A stretch of 64,000 nucleotides of DNA from positions 92,995-156,994 of the forward strand of contig JACKAX010000005.1 in the NCBI GenBank assembly GCA_020634875.1, written 5' to 3'. The translations under genes were made by a program, and so were the position numbers. Below the pieces are notes generated by a model. That model saw nothing but the letters and a program-made list of their open reading frames with translations. It was not told the DNA's origin and ran no database searches. The first letter of the stretch is position 1. Every line of letters starts with the position of its first letter. Shown here piece by piece: positions 1 to 8,119 of the stretch. This DNA comes from Anaerolineales bacterium (GTDB lineage Bacteria; Chloroflexota; Anaerolineae; Anaerolineales; JABWBV01).

Positions 1-736
1 ATAGCAGAGTTGTTTCCAGCGCGGGGACGAAGAACCGGTCATTCACCATTTTCTTAATGAACCGGTTCGTCAGTTCGCCCGTATCCCCGCGGTCAACCCG
101 TCCGGTCACTTCGTCGTTAAACACCTGGATAAACCGCGATCGCGTCCATCCCTCCACCGCGTCCCCCGCGGCGTTCTGCCCCCGGACTTGATACCAGACT
201 TCCAGCGTGGTCTGTTCGAGGATCGTCACTGCCACACGTTGTTCCAGTTTGCCGATCACTTCACTTTTGACACTAGCCTCGGCGTACAGGTTCGTCAATG
301 GATCGGCAGACGCACCCAAGATCGGGCGGACAGTGCCCTTGAGGGGCGTGCCGTCTTCCGCCGTTTCGCGCACCCGGATGCGGGTTTCAGGCGACCAGCC
401 TTCGATGGGATTGCCATCCACATCCGTGCTACTGACTTTGTACCAGATTTCGGTCAGCAAGTTTTCCTGCGCCAAATCTTCCAGGGAAACGGTATTTCCC
501 TGCTGCGCGAGGATTTCGATTTGCGTACCCTGGGGCAGGGTTCCCGCCAATGGACTATCCAGGCTGGCTTCGGTGTACAAGTCCACCCGGGCTTCATCAT
601 CCCACACGGCGAGGAACAGCCCGCTCACCATCGGCCACGCAAAAAACACGAGCAGATAAATAAGTGAGGGCAGAATGAGGAGGTAAGGTGCCCAGTTGGT
701 TTTATTCTTTTTAGGGGTGGGAGGAGGTTTGTTCAT
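1..736 (-). CDS. Sugar ABC transporter permease (MalF/UgpA type) with SH3-like insert, 3' part outside window
   Basis: Inner-membrane permease of a carbohydrate ABC importer; 245 codons are visible from ATG at 736 and the frame stays open to the window edge. Residues 17-45 form the first membrane helix. In the MalF/UgpA family a short outer loop then leads to the second helix, whose usual opening is recognisable here as NDRFFVPALETTLL at 232-245. Between them sit about 185 extra residues holding two similar units (about 51-122 and 149-204). Both begin L-Y-(T/A)-E-A-S, contain WY(K/Q)V and end with EGW, which is the look of bacterial SH3-like domains. The gene follows a solute-binding protein on the same strand, so they should work together. 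The fold of the insert is inferred from motif shape only. The start is preceded by AATGTTGGATGAAC with a weak Shine-Dalgarno. Confidence 0.8.
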   Translation of the reverse strand, partial: MNKPPPTPKKNKTNWAPYLLILPSLIYLLVFFAWPMVSGLFLAVWDDEARVDLYTEASLDSPLAGTLPQGTQIEILAQQGNTVSLEDLAQENLLTEIWYKVSSTDVDGNPIEGWSPETRIRVRETAEDGTPLKGTVRPILGASADPLTNLYAEASVKSEVIGKLEQRVAVTILEQTTLEVWYQVRGQNAAGDAVEGWTRSRFIQVFNDEVTGRVDRGDTGELTNRFIKKMVNDRFFVPALETTLL

Positions 737-755
737 CCAACATTCCCGATAAGGT

Positions 756-804
756 TGTAGGGCGAATTGCCAATTCGCACAGCGATTTAGCAAATCGCCC
801 TACA
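756..804. repeat. 49-bp REP-like element: outer stem plus two inner hairpins
   Basis: TGTAGGGCGA at 756 pairs with TCGCCCTACA ending at 804. Inside lie two perfect small hairpins, 762-778 (GCGAATTG/CAATTCGC) and 782-798 (GCGATTT/AAATCGC), so the element can fold as a three-way cruciform. It fills the gap between the binding-protein and permease genes and could stabilise the upstream message or damp permease expression. Only one copy is in the window. Confidence 0.7.
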
Positions 805-817
805 TTACGGTTAATGA

Positions 818-3421
818 TTATTCATTCACCTGGCACGGCCCGTCGCTGACGGGATCGGGTGCCCAGCAGGGCGCGCCGGTCTCGTTCATCAGGGCTTGCA
901 GGTTTGCAGCTTCTTCGGCGAGGACGGTTTCGATGTCTTCACCGTTGAGGACGATGCGGTCAAAGGCGTTGCGGAAAATCTGGTTGATTTCACCACCGCG
1001 CTCGCCAAGCCCAACAGGGAGCAGGGCAGGCAGGGCGTCGGCGGAACCGGATTGCGCGGTCACCGCACCCGCTTCAATCGCCACCCCCGCCGGAAGGCCG
1101 GAGAAATCCACACCACTGACGACAGGGAAGAAACCGAGGGCATTCAGCACCTGTTCTTGTACATCAGGCCGAGTCAGGTATTCGATCACGCTCGATCCCG
1201 CGTCGGGGTTCGGTGCATCGGCGGGGATGCCGAGACCGACGATGACAGGCATAAATCCGCGTCCCGCCGGACCCGCCGGAGCTGGGAAGGCCACGTATCC
1301 TTCGGGGTCGGCATTGAAGGCTTCGATGAGGCGGGCGGTGTGGTCAAACGCCACCCAGACTTCGCCGGAGAGCAAGGGTTCCTGCATGAATTCGTAATTG
1401 ATCGATTCGGGGTTGATGTTCGGCCAGAGACTATCGCGGACCCAGGCCATCATATCGGCAGCTTCGGAGCTCTTGAAGTTCGTCACCATGCCACCGGTGA
1501 AGGAGGGGAAGAGATAGCCTTCGAGGAAGCGGTGGAACAACCCGGCGTGGGGTAGACCACATTTCGGGCCGCCCGTGCCATCCGTCAGGTTTTGGCACCA
1601 TTGCCCGAGTTGTTCCCATGTGAGGGCGTTAAGGTCTGCGCCGTCGGGGAGGTAGTCCAATGCCTGGGTGTTGGCGGCCATGATGTAGGTGGCTTGCATC
1701 CAGGGGACGTAGTAGAGGAAGTCGTTCGTACCGAGCAGACCGGTATCGAGGAAGGCTGTGGCAAATTCACGGTCCGAAGATAGATCGTCCACCACATCAA
1801 TCAGGTTCATCATCGCGTCTTCGCGAGCCAGAGGGGGATAGGTGCCGTGCAATGCGCCGATGACATCCACCGTCCCTTCCCCGGATTGCGCGCCCGCGAG
1901 GATGAGGTCAATCAACGGGCCTTCTTCGGAAGCGGTGAAATCGTAGCCGCCGCCCGCGAGGATTTCGCGGAATTTGGCTTGTTCTTCCACGGGGGAGAAC
2001 TGCGTGGAGAAAAAGACGGCGTCGCTCATCATCGGTTCGGGGGCCGCGCCCATCGCGTTGACCGGGCACGGGCCATCACTGACGGGATCGGGTGCCCAAC
2101 AGGGCGCGCCGGTTTCGTTCATCAGGGCCGCGAGGTTGTTACCCTCATCGTCCAACACGGTGGCGACATCTTCGCCATCGAGAACGACACGGTCAAAGGC
2201 GTTGCGGAAAATCTGGTTGATTTCGCCGCCACGTTCGCCAAGCCCAACGGGGAGTAGGGCAGGGAGCGCGTCGGATGCCCCGGATTGCGCGGTCACCGCG
2301 CCCGCTTCAATGGCAACCCCCGCGGGAAGGCCGGAGAAGTCCACGCCATCCACAACCGGGAAGAAGCCGAGGTCACGGAGGACCGCTTCCTGCACGTCAG
2401 GGCGGGTCAGATATTCGATGATAGCTTTTCCCGCTTCGGGGTCGGGGGCATCGGCGGGGATACCGAGGCCGACAACGACGGGCATAAACCCGCGCCCTGC
2501 GGGACCAGCCGGGGCTGGGAAAGCAACAAATCCGTCGGGGTTGCTATTGAACGCTTCGATTAGGCGGGCGGTGTGGTCAAAGGCGACCCAAACTTCGCCG
2601 GAGAGCAGGGGTTCCTGCATGAATTCGTAGTTGATGGATTCAGGGTTGATGGTCGGCCAGAGCGTGTCGCGGAGCCAGGTCATCATTTCCATAGCATCGG
2701 TGGAACGGAAGTTGCTGACCATGCCGCCGGTGAAGGAGGGCCAGAGATACCCCTCGAGGAAACGGTGGAACAATCCCGCGTGGGGCAGGCCGCATTTCGG
2801 GGAGCCGGTCGCGTCGAGGATGTTTTGACACCATGAAGCGAGCTGGTCCCAGGTCAGGTTACTGGTGTCCGCGCCGTTGGGGAGATATTGGAGGGCATCT
2901 GTGTTGGCAGCCATAATGTAGGTGGCCTGCATCCAGGGGATGTAGTAGAGGTAGTCATCGGTGCCGAGGAGGCCAGTTTCAAGGAAGGCCGGGGCAAACG
3001 ACCGGTCAGCGGCGAGGTCGTCGGCGAGGTCAATCAGATTGGACATGGCGTCCTCGCGGGCCAGGGGGGGATAGGTCCCATGCAGGGCACCGATTACGTC
3101 CACAGTTCCGGCACTGGACTGGGCACCGGCCAGGATCAGGTCAATCAACGGCCCTTCTTCGGATGCGGTGAAATCATATCCACCACCAGCGAGGATGGCG
3201 CGGAATTTTTCTTGCTCTTCAACAGGTGAAAATTGGGTGGAGAAAAAGACGCCGCTGCCCATCTCTGCCATCACTTCCGTGGGTTCGGCCATTGCTTCGG
3301 TGGGCTGTTCCACGGGAGGTTGGGTGGGGGCGGCGGTGGGCGTTTCGGTTGCGCTACCGCACGCGACCAGAATCATCGCGAGGATGATCATCAATGAGGT
3401 AATTGAGATACGTCGATTCAT
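818..3421 (-). CDS. Extracellular sugar-binding lipoprotein made of two tandem fused SBP domains
   Basis: Substrate-capturing lipoprotein of a carbohydrate ABC importer (family 1 solute-binding type), 867 aa, about twice the usual 400-450. A lipobox LVAC with Cys at 21 follows a short hydrophobic signal, then a Pro/Thr/Glu-rich linker. Residues 57-455 and 468-867 are two copies of the same domain; both open with VFFSTQFSPVEEQ and both end in the block APCWAPDPVSDGPC, and they are collinear with a shift of exactly 411 residues. An alanine/methionine-rich linker of about 12 residues joins them. AAGGAG precedes the ATG at 3421. It lies between a LacI regulator and a permease on the same strand, which supports one transport operon. 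Sugar specificity cannot be read from sequence. Confidence 0.9.
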   Translation of the reverse strand: MNRRISITSLMIILAMILVACGSATETPTAAPTQPPVEQPTEAMAEPTEVMAEMGSGVFFSTQFSPVEEQEKFRAILAGGGYDFTASEEGPLIDLILAGAQSSAGTVDVIGALHGTYPPLAREDAMSNLIDLADDLAADRSFAPAFLETGLLGTDDYLYYIPWMQATYIMAANTDALQYLPNGADTSNLTWDQLASWCQNILDATGSPKCGLPHAGLFHRFLEGYLWPSFTGGMVSNFRSTDAMEMMTWLRDTLWPTINPESINYEFMQEPLLSGEVWVAFDHTARLIEAFNSNPDGFVAFPAPAGPAGRGFMPVVVGLGIPADAPDPEAGKAIIEYLTRPDVQEAVLRDLGFFPVVDGVDFSGLPAGVAIEAGAVTAQSGASDALPALLPVGLGERGGEINQIFRNAFDRVVLDGEDVATVLDDEGNNLAALMNETGAPCWAPDPVSDGPCPVNAMGAAPEPMMSDAVFFSTQFSPVEEQAKFREILAGGGYDFTASEEGPLIDLILAGAQSGEGTVDVIGALHGTYPPLAREDAMMNLIDVVDDLSSDREFATAFLDTGLLGTNDFLYYVPWMQATYIMAANTQALDYLPDGADLNALTWEQLGQWCQNLTDGTGGPKCGLPHAGLFHRFLEGYLFPSFTGGMVTNFKSSEAADMMAWVRDSLWPNINPESINYEFMQEPLLSGEVWVAFDHTARLIEAFNADPEGYVAFPAPAGPAGRGFMPVIVGLGIPADAPNPDAGSSVIEYLTRPDVQEQVLNALGFFPVVSGVDFSGLPAGVAIEAGAVTAQSGSADALPALLPVGLGERGGEINQIFRNAFDRIVLNGEDIETVLAEEAANLQALMNETGAPCWAPDPVSDGPCQVNE
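821..3253 (-). repeat. In-frame tandem duplication, period 1233 bp (411 codons)
   Basis: Copy 1 is 2057-3253 and copy 2 is 821-2020. The block GGAGAAAAAGACG occurs at 2006 and again at 3239, giving the 1233-bp offset. Long stretches are identical at DNA level, and differences are mostly silent or conservative, so the duplication looks fairly recent or is kept uniform by gene conversion. Confidence 0.9.
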
Positions 3422-3572
3422 TAGGGAGACTCCTTAAAGCAGAATAGAGAACGAAAATTTAGATTAAACAGAAGCGTTATGGTTAGAAAAAAGCACCTCC
3501 TTTTCTGGAAAACAGAAAAGTTAGAACACACATTTTCATCAGGTAGCTGCCCCCCTGCGTGAAATTGGGGAT

Positions 3573-4589
3573 CTATTCTTGCGTGAAACTCGACTGGCGA
3601 ACCATTAATTCGGGACGGAGGAGGATTTGTGGCTCTTCCACTGGCTCATGACGAATCAGGTGAATAAGCATGTCACAGACCATCGTTCCGATTTTGTAGA
3701 TAGGCTGGTTCACTGTGGTGAGGGGAGGATTGGAATGCTCGGACATTGGGATGTCGTCAAACCCCGTAATGGCAAGGTCTTTGCCGACAACGAGACCGAG
3801 TTCCTGCGCGGCGCGGATTGCGCCAAAAGCCATTAGATCATTACATGAGACAATCGCGGTGGGACGTTCCGCACGAGAAAGGAGGATTTTCGCCTGTTCG
3901 TAGCCCCCGCGTTGGGTAAGATCGCTTGTGACAATGAGCGATTCATCCACTGGGAGACTTGCTTGTGCCATGCCTTCGCGGAATCCATTGACCCGATGGT
4001 ATGCGAAAGTCAAATCTTGTGGGGGAGCGAGGCAAGCAATCCGGAGATGACCTAACCCAGTCAGGTGGGCGAGAACAAGCCGCATCCCTAATTCGCTGTC
4101 TTCATCCACGAAGGGGAAAGACAAGCCATCGCGCGTGCGCCCAAAGGCGACGAATGGGAAACCACTTTCAAGCAGGTACGCGATTCGTGAGTCTTGTTGG
4201 CGGGTGCGGAGAAGAATAAATCCATCCACCCGTTTACCCTGAACGATTTCGCGGTAACTCTGCATTTCTTCATTTCCCGGCGGACGGGTAGAAACGAGCA
4301 GATCATAGCCAAAAGAGGCGGCTTTGTTTCCAATACCTGCTAAAAATTCGCTAAAAAAGGGGTCGGAAAAACGCGGGCCAAAGGTAGGGATGATAAAACC
4401 GAGGGTGTCAGTGCGTTGTTTTTGAAGGCGCTGGGCAACGATGTTGGGTGTAAATCCCATTTCTTCGGCAGCCTGCCGAACGAGGGCTTTTGTTTTGGGG
4501 CTAACATCGTCGTAATCATCGAGGGCGCGCGAGACAGTAGTAATTGATTTTCCTACTTTATCGGCGATGTCTTTGAGGGTAACGGTCAA
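3573..4589 (-). CDS. LacI-family transcriptional regulator of the adjacent sugar transport genes
   Basis: DNA-binding repressor with a sugar-sensing domain, about 338 aa. Residues 2-50 are the LacI helix-turn-helix (T-L-K-D-I-A-D-K-V-G then TTVSRALDD), followed by a periplasmic-binding-protein-like core with DGFILL and the late FDDIPMSEH motif. I place the start at TTG 4589, six bases after a GGAG, rather than at an ATG 42 codons upstream; the longer frame would put the promoter and both operators inside the coding region. It sits directly upstream of the fused binding protein on the same strand and probably controls it and itself. Two perfect palindromes upstream are the likely operators. 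Confidence 0.85.
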   Translation of the reverse strand: MTVTLKDIADKVGKSITTVSRALDDYDDVSPKTKALVRQAAEEMGFTPNIVAQRLQKQRTDTLGFIIPTFGPRFSDPFFSEFLAGIGNKAASFGYDLLVSTRPPGNEEMQSYREIVQGKRVDGFILLRTRQQDSRIAYLLESGFPFVAFGRTRDGLSFPFVDEDSELGMRLVLAHLTGLGHLRIACLAPPQDLTFAYHRVNGFREGMAQASLPVDESLIVTSDLTQRGGYEQAKILLSRAERPTAIVSCNDLMAFGAIRAAQELGLVVGKDLAITGFDDIPMSEHSNPPLTTVNQPIYKIGTMVCDMLIHLIRHEPVEEPQILLRPELMVRQSSFTQE

Positions 4590-4616
4590 ACCAGGACTCC
4601 ATGAAGGACACAATTT

Positions 4617-4667
4617 CCAAAACGTTTTGGGTGAATTCAGTATAAACCAAAACGTTTTGGAAAGCAA
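4617..4667 (-). promoter_or_regulatory. Sigma70-type promoter with two perfect LacI-family operators
   Basis: Reading the minus strand: -35 TTGCTT (4662-4667), a 17-bp spacer, -10 TATACT (4639-4644). The spacer contains the palindrome CCAAAACGTTTTGG (4647-4660), and an identical copy lies just past the expected start point (4617-4630). The centres are 30 bp apart, about three helical turns. A central CG within an inverted repeat is typical of LacI-family sites. The layout predicts repression by blocking polymerase, with autoregulation of the lacI-like gene. Confidence 0.85.
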
Positions 4668-4682
4668 CATCCATCTGCCACA

Positions 4683-4728
4683 AAATAAAAGATGGGTGGG
4701 CGTTTTTACGCCCACCCATCTTTTATTT
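4683..4728. terminator. Bidirectional terminator hairpin, 20-bp perfect stem
   Basis: The arms 4683-4702 and 4709-4728 pair perfectly around a TTTTTA loop, with A-rich and T-rich flanks on both sides. It ends the minus-strand dsbA-like gene and insulates the LacI promoter. Confidence 0.85.
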
Positions 4729-4742
4729 CAGACTACTTAATA

Positions 4743-5633
4743 TCAGGGGAGTAATGAGTCAATCGTCTGTTGGAAAACCTCAAAAGGCTGTGCACCAACA
4801 ATCCCTTGTCCGTTTAACACAAAGGTTGGGGTACTTTGAACACCTAGTGAACGTGCCCAGGCGGTTTCCTGTTGGACGAGTTGGGTGTATTTCCCAGTAT
4901 CCAAACAATCATTGAACGCCTGAGCATCCAATCCCAATTCGACGGCAAAAGCTTTTAGGTTATCTTTGACAAAGGCACCTTTGTTTTCGCCATTTTGATG
5001 AGTGAAAAGATAGTCATGATATTCCCAAAAAGCATTCTGATCCGCCGCACACTCGCTGGCTTCAGCCGCCCATTGGGATTCGTCCCCTAAAAAGTTGAAA
5101 TGTACATAGCCGACACGCACCTGCCCGGAGGCAACATATTGTTCTTCGATCTGACGACCCGCGCCAGTGGCAAAACGCCCGCAGAACGGTCACTGAAAGT
5201 CGCTGAACTCGATCAGCGTGACAGGGGCGTTTTCATTACCTTCAAAATGGCGGGTCTGAGAAATGACCAAGTCCATAAGCTGTTGCTGTTGTTCAGCCTG
5301 AGCCTGCGAAGATTGGGTGGGCGCAGCTTGATTCTGAGCGGCTGGGACTTCGGCAGTCGGAGCGATTTCAGCAGAAGGCGTTTCCGTGACAGGTAAGAGA
5401 GGTGTGTCAAAAAGTGGACGGGCATAAAAACCGGCTGCCAATCCCAAAACTAACATGAGCACCCCAATAACCGGAGTCGCCCAAGACTGAATATGAATGG
5501 TCAGGGCTGGGGCAGAAGCCGGGGATTTCCGGGTATGCGTTTTTTTCCCTTCTTCGACTGGCAAGGAGGTGATATTCGGAATGTCACCGCCATCATCCAT
5601 TTCGGGAGCAGGTTCAACAGGTAGGTCATCCAT
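4743..5633 (-). CDS. Membrane-anchored DsbA-family thiol oxidoreductase, predicted selenoprotein (UPFC active site)
   Basis: Extracytoplasmic thioredoxin-fold thiol/disulfide oxidoreductase, 296 aa if UGA is read through. Order: acidic cytosolic tail, one membrane helix (about 51-75), a Pro/Gln/Ala-rich linker, then the DsbA domain. The domain opens VTLIEFSDFQ, where the family has C-P-(F/Y)-C-G-R-F. Here the first Cys codon is TGA (5190-5192, residue 148), and the frame continues without a break as PFCGRFATG to a normal stop at 4743. The resolving Cys, the cis-Pro loop GVQSTPTFVLNG and the helical insert are intact, which argues against a decayed gene. UxxC DsbA-like selenoproteins are known in bacteria. 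Alternatives are a point nonsense mutation or a sequencing error. Neighbouring genes give no partner such as DsbB. Confidence 0.8.
5148..5189 (-). promoter_or_regulatory. Candidate bacterial SECIS region downstream of the dsbA-like UGA
   Basis: Two foldings are possible by eye. One is an imperfect hairpin covering the first 31 nt after UGA, with GGC/GCC closing a GUUUU loop; its loop begins only 13 nt after UGA, which is short. The other is GGUC/GAUC closing a GUCA loop, beginning 34 nt after UGA. Bacterial SECIS loops usually begin roughly 16-37 nt after UGA and carry G in the first two positions. This one is weaker than the yeeE hairpin. Confidence 0.4.
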
Positions 5634-6130
5634 TACAGAACCTCCACTTGCTCGTTCGTGAGAGCATTAATGAGTTGAAAATTATTAGTCATTGATTTCT
5701 TACACTCCTCGTAAGGTAGATAACAAAGAGGGATAAAACTACGCAGAACATGCGCGCCACCCCTTGCTTGAGGAGCGTATCCTACCAGTATCTTGGCAAA
5801 TTGCGGCAAAATTCGTTCCTTAAAGTCGAAAATTGGTGACGCTGGCTTGGCTTTTCGGCTTGGACCCGGAAAACAAACATTGAAGCGGATCTTTTTACCC
5901 ACACTTTCTACAAAATCCCTCATAAACCCTCATGTTTAGGAGGGGTCTTTTTTTTATACTATGAGCATCAATAAATATTTTTGTGTTTATTCAGTACACC
6001 GTAAAGAAATTTCTTATACATTTGCAAACCTATCATATTCCAAAAAACTTCCTTTACGAAGCATCCTGCTAGAAACTAAAAAAGTTCGAAAAATATTGGG
6101 TACTCGCAAGATACCTGAGGAACATTACCG
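5634..6130. other. Intergenic region, no supported gene
   Basis: Holds the dsbA-like promoter side (minus) and the receiver-gene leader (plus). A minus frame ends in TAATG, overlapping the dsbA-like start at 5633; its last 19 codons (from ATG 5692, after GAGGAG) could be a translationally coupled leader peptide. I do not recognise it, and nothing else supports it. The rest is A+T-rich, with a weak 5-bp hairpin at 5927-5944 followed by a T run. Confidence 0.3.
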
Positions 6131-6514
6131 ATGAAAAACATTCTAATTGTTGAAGATAATCCAAGCGTTGCAGACACTTTAGTGCGCGCACTCAAGCGAG
6201 AATATCCTGAAGTCAATGTGGTAGCTTCCCGCACCGGAGAAACCGGTCTTAAGCTGATGAACGCCACCACTTTTGATTTATTGATCACGGACTGGCAATT
6301 ACCTGGTATTTCCGGCTTGCAATTGATCATGAAGGTTCGCCCGCTCTTCCCTAATATGAAAGTGATCTTCATCACAGCCTACCCTTCGGAACAATTGGCC
6401 GAACGTGTTGTGGAAATTGCTGACCTTTATTTACCCAAACCTTTCCGCACTTCTGTTTTGCTTGAATATATCGCGGCCATATTTGCCGAAGAACCCGCTT
6501 ACTCCCTGGCTTAA
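6131..6514 (+). CDS. Stand-alone response regulator receiver domain
   Basis: Cytoplasmic phospho-acceptor protein of 127 aa consisting of one CheY-like receiver domain and no output domain. The acidic pair E8-D9, phospho-acceptor D54 (in ITDWQLPG), T82 and K103 (in LPKPF) are all present, so it should be phosphorylatable. A partner kinase is not adjacent; the CheW and chemoreceptor genes begin 3.3 kb away and no CheA is in the window. It may act by protein contact, as CheY or Spo0F do. No clear Shine-Dalgarno is seen; the start is taken at the first Met, right before KNILIVEDN. Confidence 0.85.
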   Translation: MKNILIVEDNPSVADTLVRALKREYPEVNVVASRTGETGLKLMNATTFDLLITDWQLPGISGLQLIMKVRPLFPNMKVIFITAYPSEQLAERVVEIADLYLPKPFRTSVLLEYIAAIFAEEPAYSLA

Positions 6515-6732
6515 ATTGTCTCCCGTTGTTTTTGAGCGGTATTCCTGTCAAACAGGGGACCGTTGGAGGATAAAACAAGGCCCTAGGAAAGTTTAGCTCA
6601 TCTGTGATAAGTGTGCAAACCCGGTGACAGTCACATCGGAAGTGACTATCACCGGGACAGAGTCAACACATAAGCCTAAAGTTTTAGTTTGTAGTGGGGG
6701 TTTCAGCCTCGAAATCCGGTACTGAAGTGCCT

Positions 6733-6775
6733 GCCTCGAAGAGAATATTTCATCTTCTGAGGCTTATTTTTTTTT
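6733..6775 (+). terminator. Terminator-like hairpin with T run
   Basis: GCCTC at 6733 pairs with GAGGC ending at 6763, extended by an AAGA/TCTT stem, and is followed by a run of nine T. It could end the plus-strand receiver transcript. The T run touches the stop of the converging secreted-protein gene. A separate T-less hairpin with CCCGGTGA/TCACCGGG arms lies at 6620-6656. Confidence 0.5.
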
Positions 6776-8119
6776 CGCCCAAATGCTCATATCCCTAACA
6801 TGCCAGTAACTCGCCCACCCGTTGGAACCCCGAAAACGCACGCTGGAAGTGCCAACAGGAATAGGCATCCAGTAGGATTGAAACGTTCCCGAATCAAAAG
6901 ACTGGTTGACGACTTGTAATTGGGCTGATTGCCAGGTGACGCCATTGTTAAAACTTACTTCGAGGTTTGTACCGATGCCTGTAAAACGCAGATACGCATT
7001 GGCTGGGGCGGCTGATTCAAAGGTTACTTTGTTGGATGACGATGTTTGATCAACATACCGTTGGGTGGCGTGAATGAGGGTAAAGCTTTTTTCAGGATAG
7101 ATGGAAACATTATCCCAATGCCAGGTATCTGGCGTACAGGTTGCCGGGCAGTCTTTTAACGGATTATAAGAATGGTGTCCTAATTGGAGAACTGCCTGAT
7201 TCCAATCCAGGGGAGGATTGATTTCTGTATCAATCCACCAAAAATTGTAGTCTGGCATCCCAAATTGCAGATGATTTTTGGAAATGCGTAATTCAAACAA
7301 ATCCCGGCGGGTCGCACTTGGTTCGAGAAAGGTGTCATAACTTATCCAGGAAAGACTGTCTAATTCTTCTACAGCAAAATTGCGAATGACCGTTCCATTG
7401 AAAGAGGAGATAGGGCCAAAAAGGGTAACATGTACCCCTCGTCTGGGTTCTCCGCTCAGGTCAGGCAACCAATTTTCCAATGCAAGTTGCAGGTTATCTT
7501 CAAAAGGTGTTAATCGGATGTCAAACCAATCTCGAAACGAAGTCCGCAACGTGGATACATTGAACCGCACCACCGCTTCCTGCCCAGAAAAATCCACTAA
7601 ATGATTAGGCGTCATATAAATGACGCCATAGCCACCATCATTGATAGCCGTCATCACATGGTTTTTACAGTTAAACACGGCATCATCATAAGTAGAAATC
7701 AAATGCGTCGCCATAGGTGGTTCACATCCCGTGCCATGCATAGCATCCATCTCATTGTAAGTATAAAACTTCGACACATCTCGCGAATGGACGGTGATAT
7801 CCCAAGCTTCTGAATTCCAGGGAGTGGGGGCATCAGGGTTGCCATCGAACGTTTCAATAAACCCTGCTCCGTAACGAACGAATGGCAAAAACGTGGTAAA
7901 GGGGAAACCATCAAGCGGGAACAATGTGTTTTGCGAAACATCTGCCGAGCAGACGTCTGTAGGCGCAACTTCTTGCAGAGAAACCCCTTGCGAGGGAGAT
8001 ATTTGTGCATAACTATTTGAGACCAGATAGCCACCTAACAAACCAAATAAAAAGAGGATGCTGAAGATAATGGGGAGAAACTTTCGTGAAATATTCATAT
8101 TCTTGTGTGTAATCATCAA
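6764..8119 (-). CDS. Secreted protein of unknown function, possible lectin/glucanase-like fold
   Basis: Up to 451 aa with an N-terminal export signal (about 12-38, ending near SYA-Q). I do not recognise the family. The middle contains runs that resemble concanavalin-like beta-sandwich proteins (repeated F/W-rich strands, GVIYMTPNHLVDF, LQFGMPDYNFWW), and the C-terminal third (about 350-451) looks like a second beta-rich module ending in WAKKK. Six or so cysteines lie in short-range pairs, as expected for an exported protein. The start is uncertain: ATG 8119 or ATG 8098 (MNISRK), with no strong ribosome site at either. It stands alone between a receiver gene and a divergent NERD gene. Confidence 0.6.
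   Translation of the reverse strand: MMITHKNMNISRKFLPIIFSILFLFGLLGGYLVSNSYAQISPSQGVSLQEVAPTDVCSADVSQNTLFPLDGFPFTTFLPFVRYGAGFIETFDGNPDAPTPWNSEAWDITVHSRDVSKFYTYNEMDAMHGTGCEPPMATHLISTYDDAVFNCKNHVMTAINDGGYGVIYMTPNHLVDFSGQEAVVRFNVSTLRTSFRDWFDIRLTPFEDNLQLALENWLPDLSGEPRRGVHVTLFGPISSFNGTVIRNFAVEELDSLSWISYDTFLEPSATRRDLFELRISKNHLQFGMPDYNFWWIDTEINPPLDWNQAVLQLGHHSYNPLKDCPATCTPDTWHWDNVSIYPEKSFTLIHATQRYVDQTSSSNKVTFESAAPANAYLRFTGIGTNLEVSFNNGVTWQSAQLQVVNQSFDSGTFQSYWMPIPVGTSSVRFRGSNGWASYWHVRDMSIWAKKK

Noticed and set aside
5633..5923. 96-codon minus-strand reading frame upstream of the dsbA-like gene
   Set aside because: No family resemblance, no ribosome site at its ATG, and composition unlike neighbours; only the last 19 codons are kept as a possible leader.
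6611..6700. Possible c-di-GMP (GEMM-type) riboswitch: GCAAACC, hairpin, GGGAC, then AAGCCTAAAG
   Set aside because: The motif pieces are suggestive but the core spacing and second helix do not fit, and it lies after the receiver gene with no plus-strand gene downstream for 2 kb.
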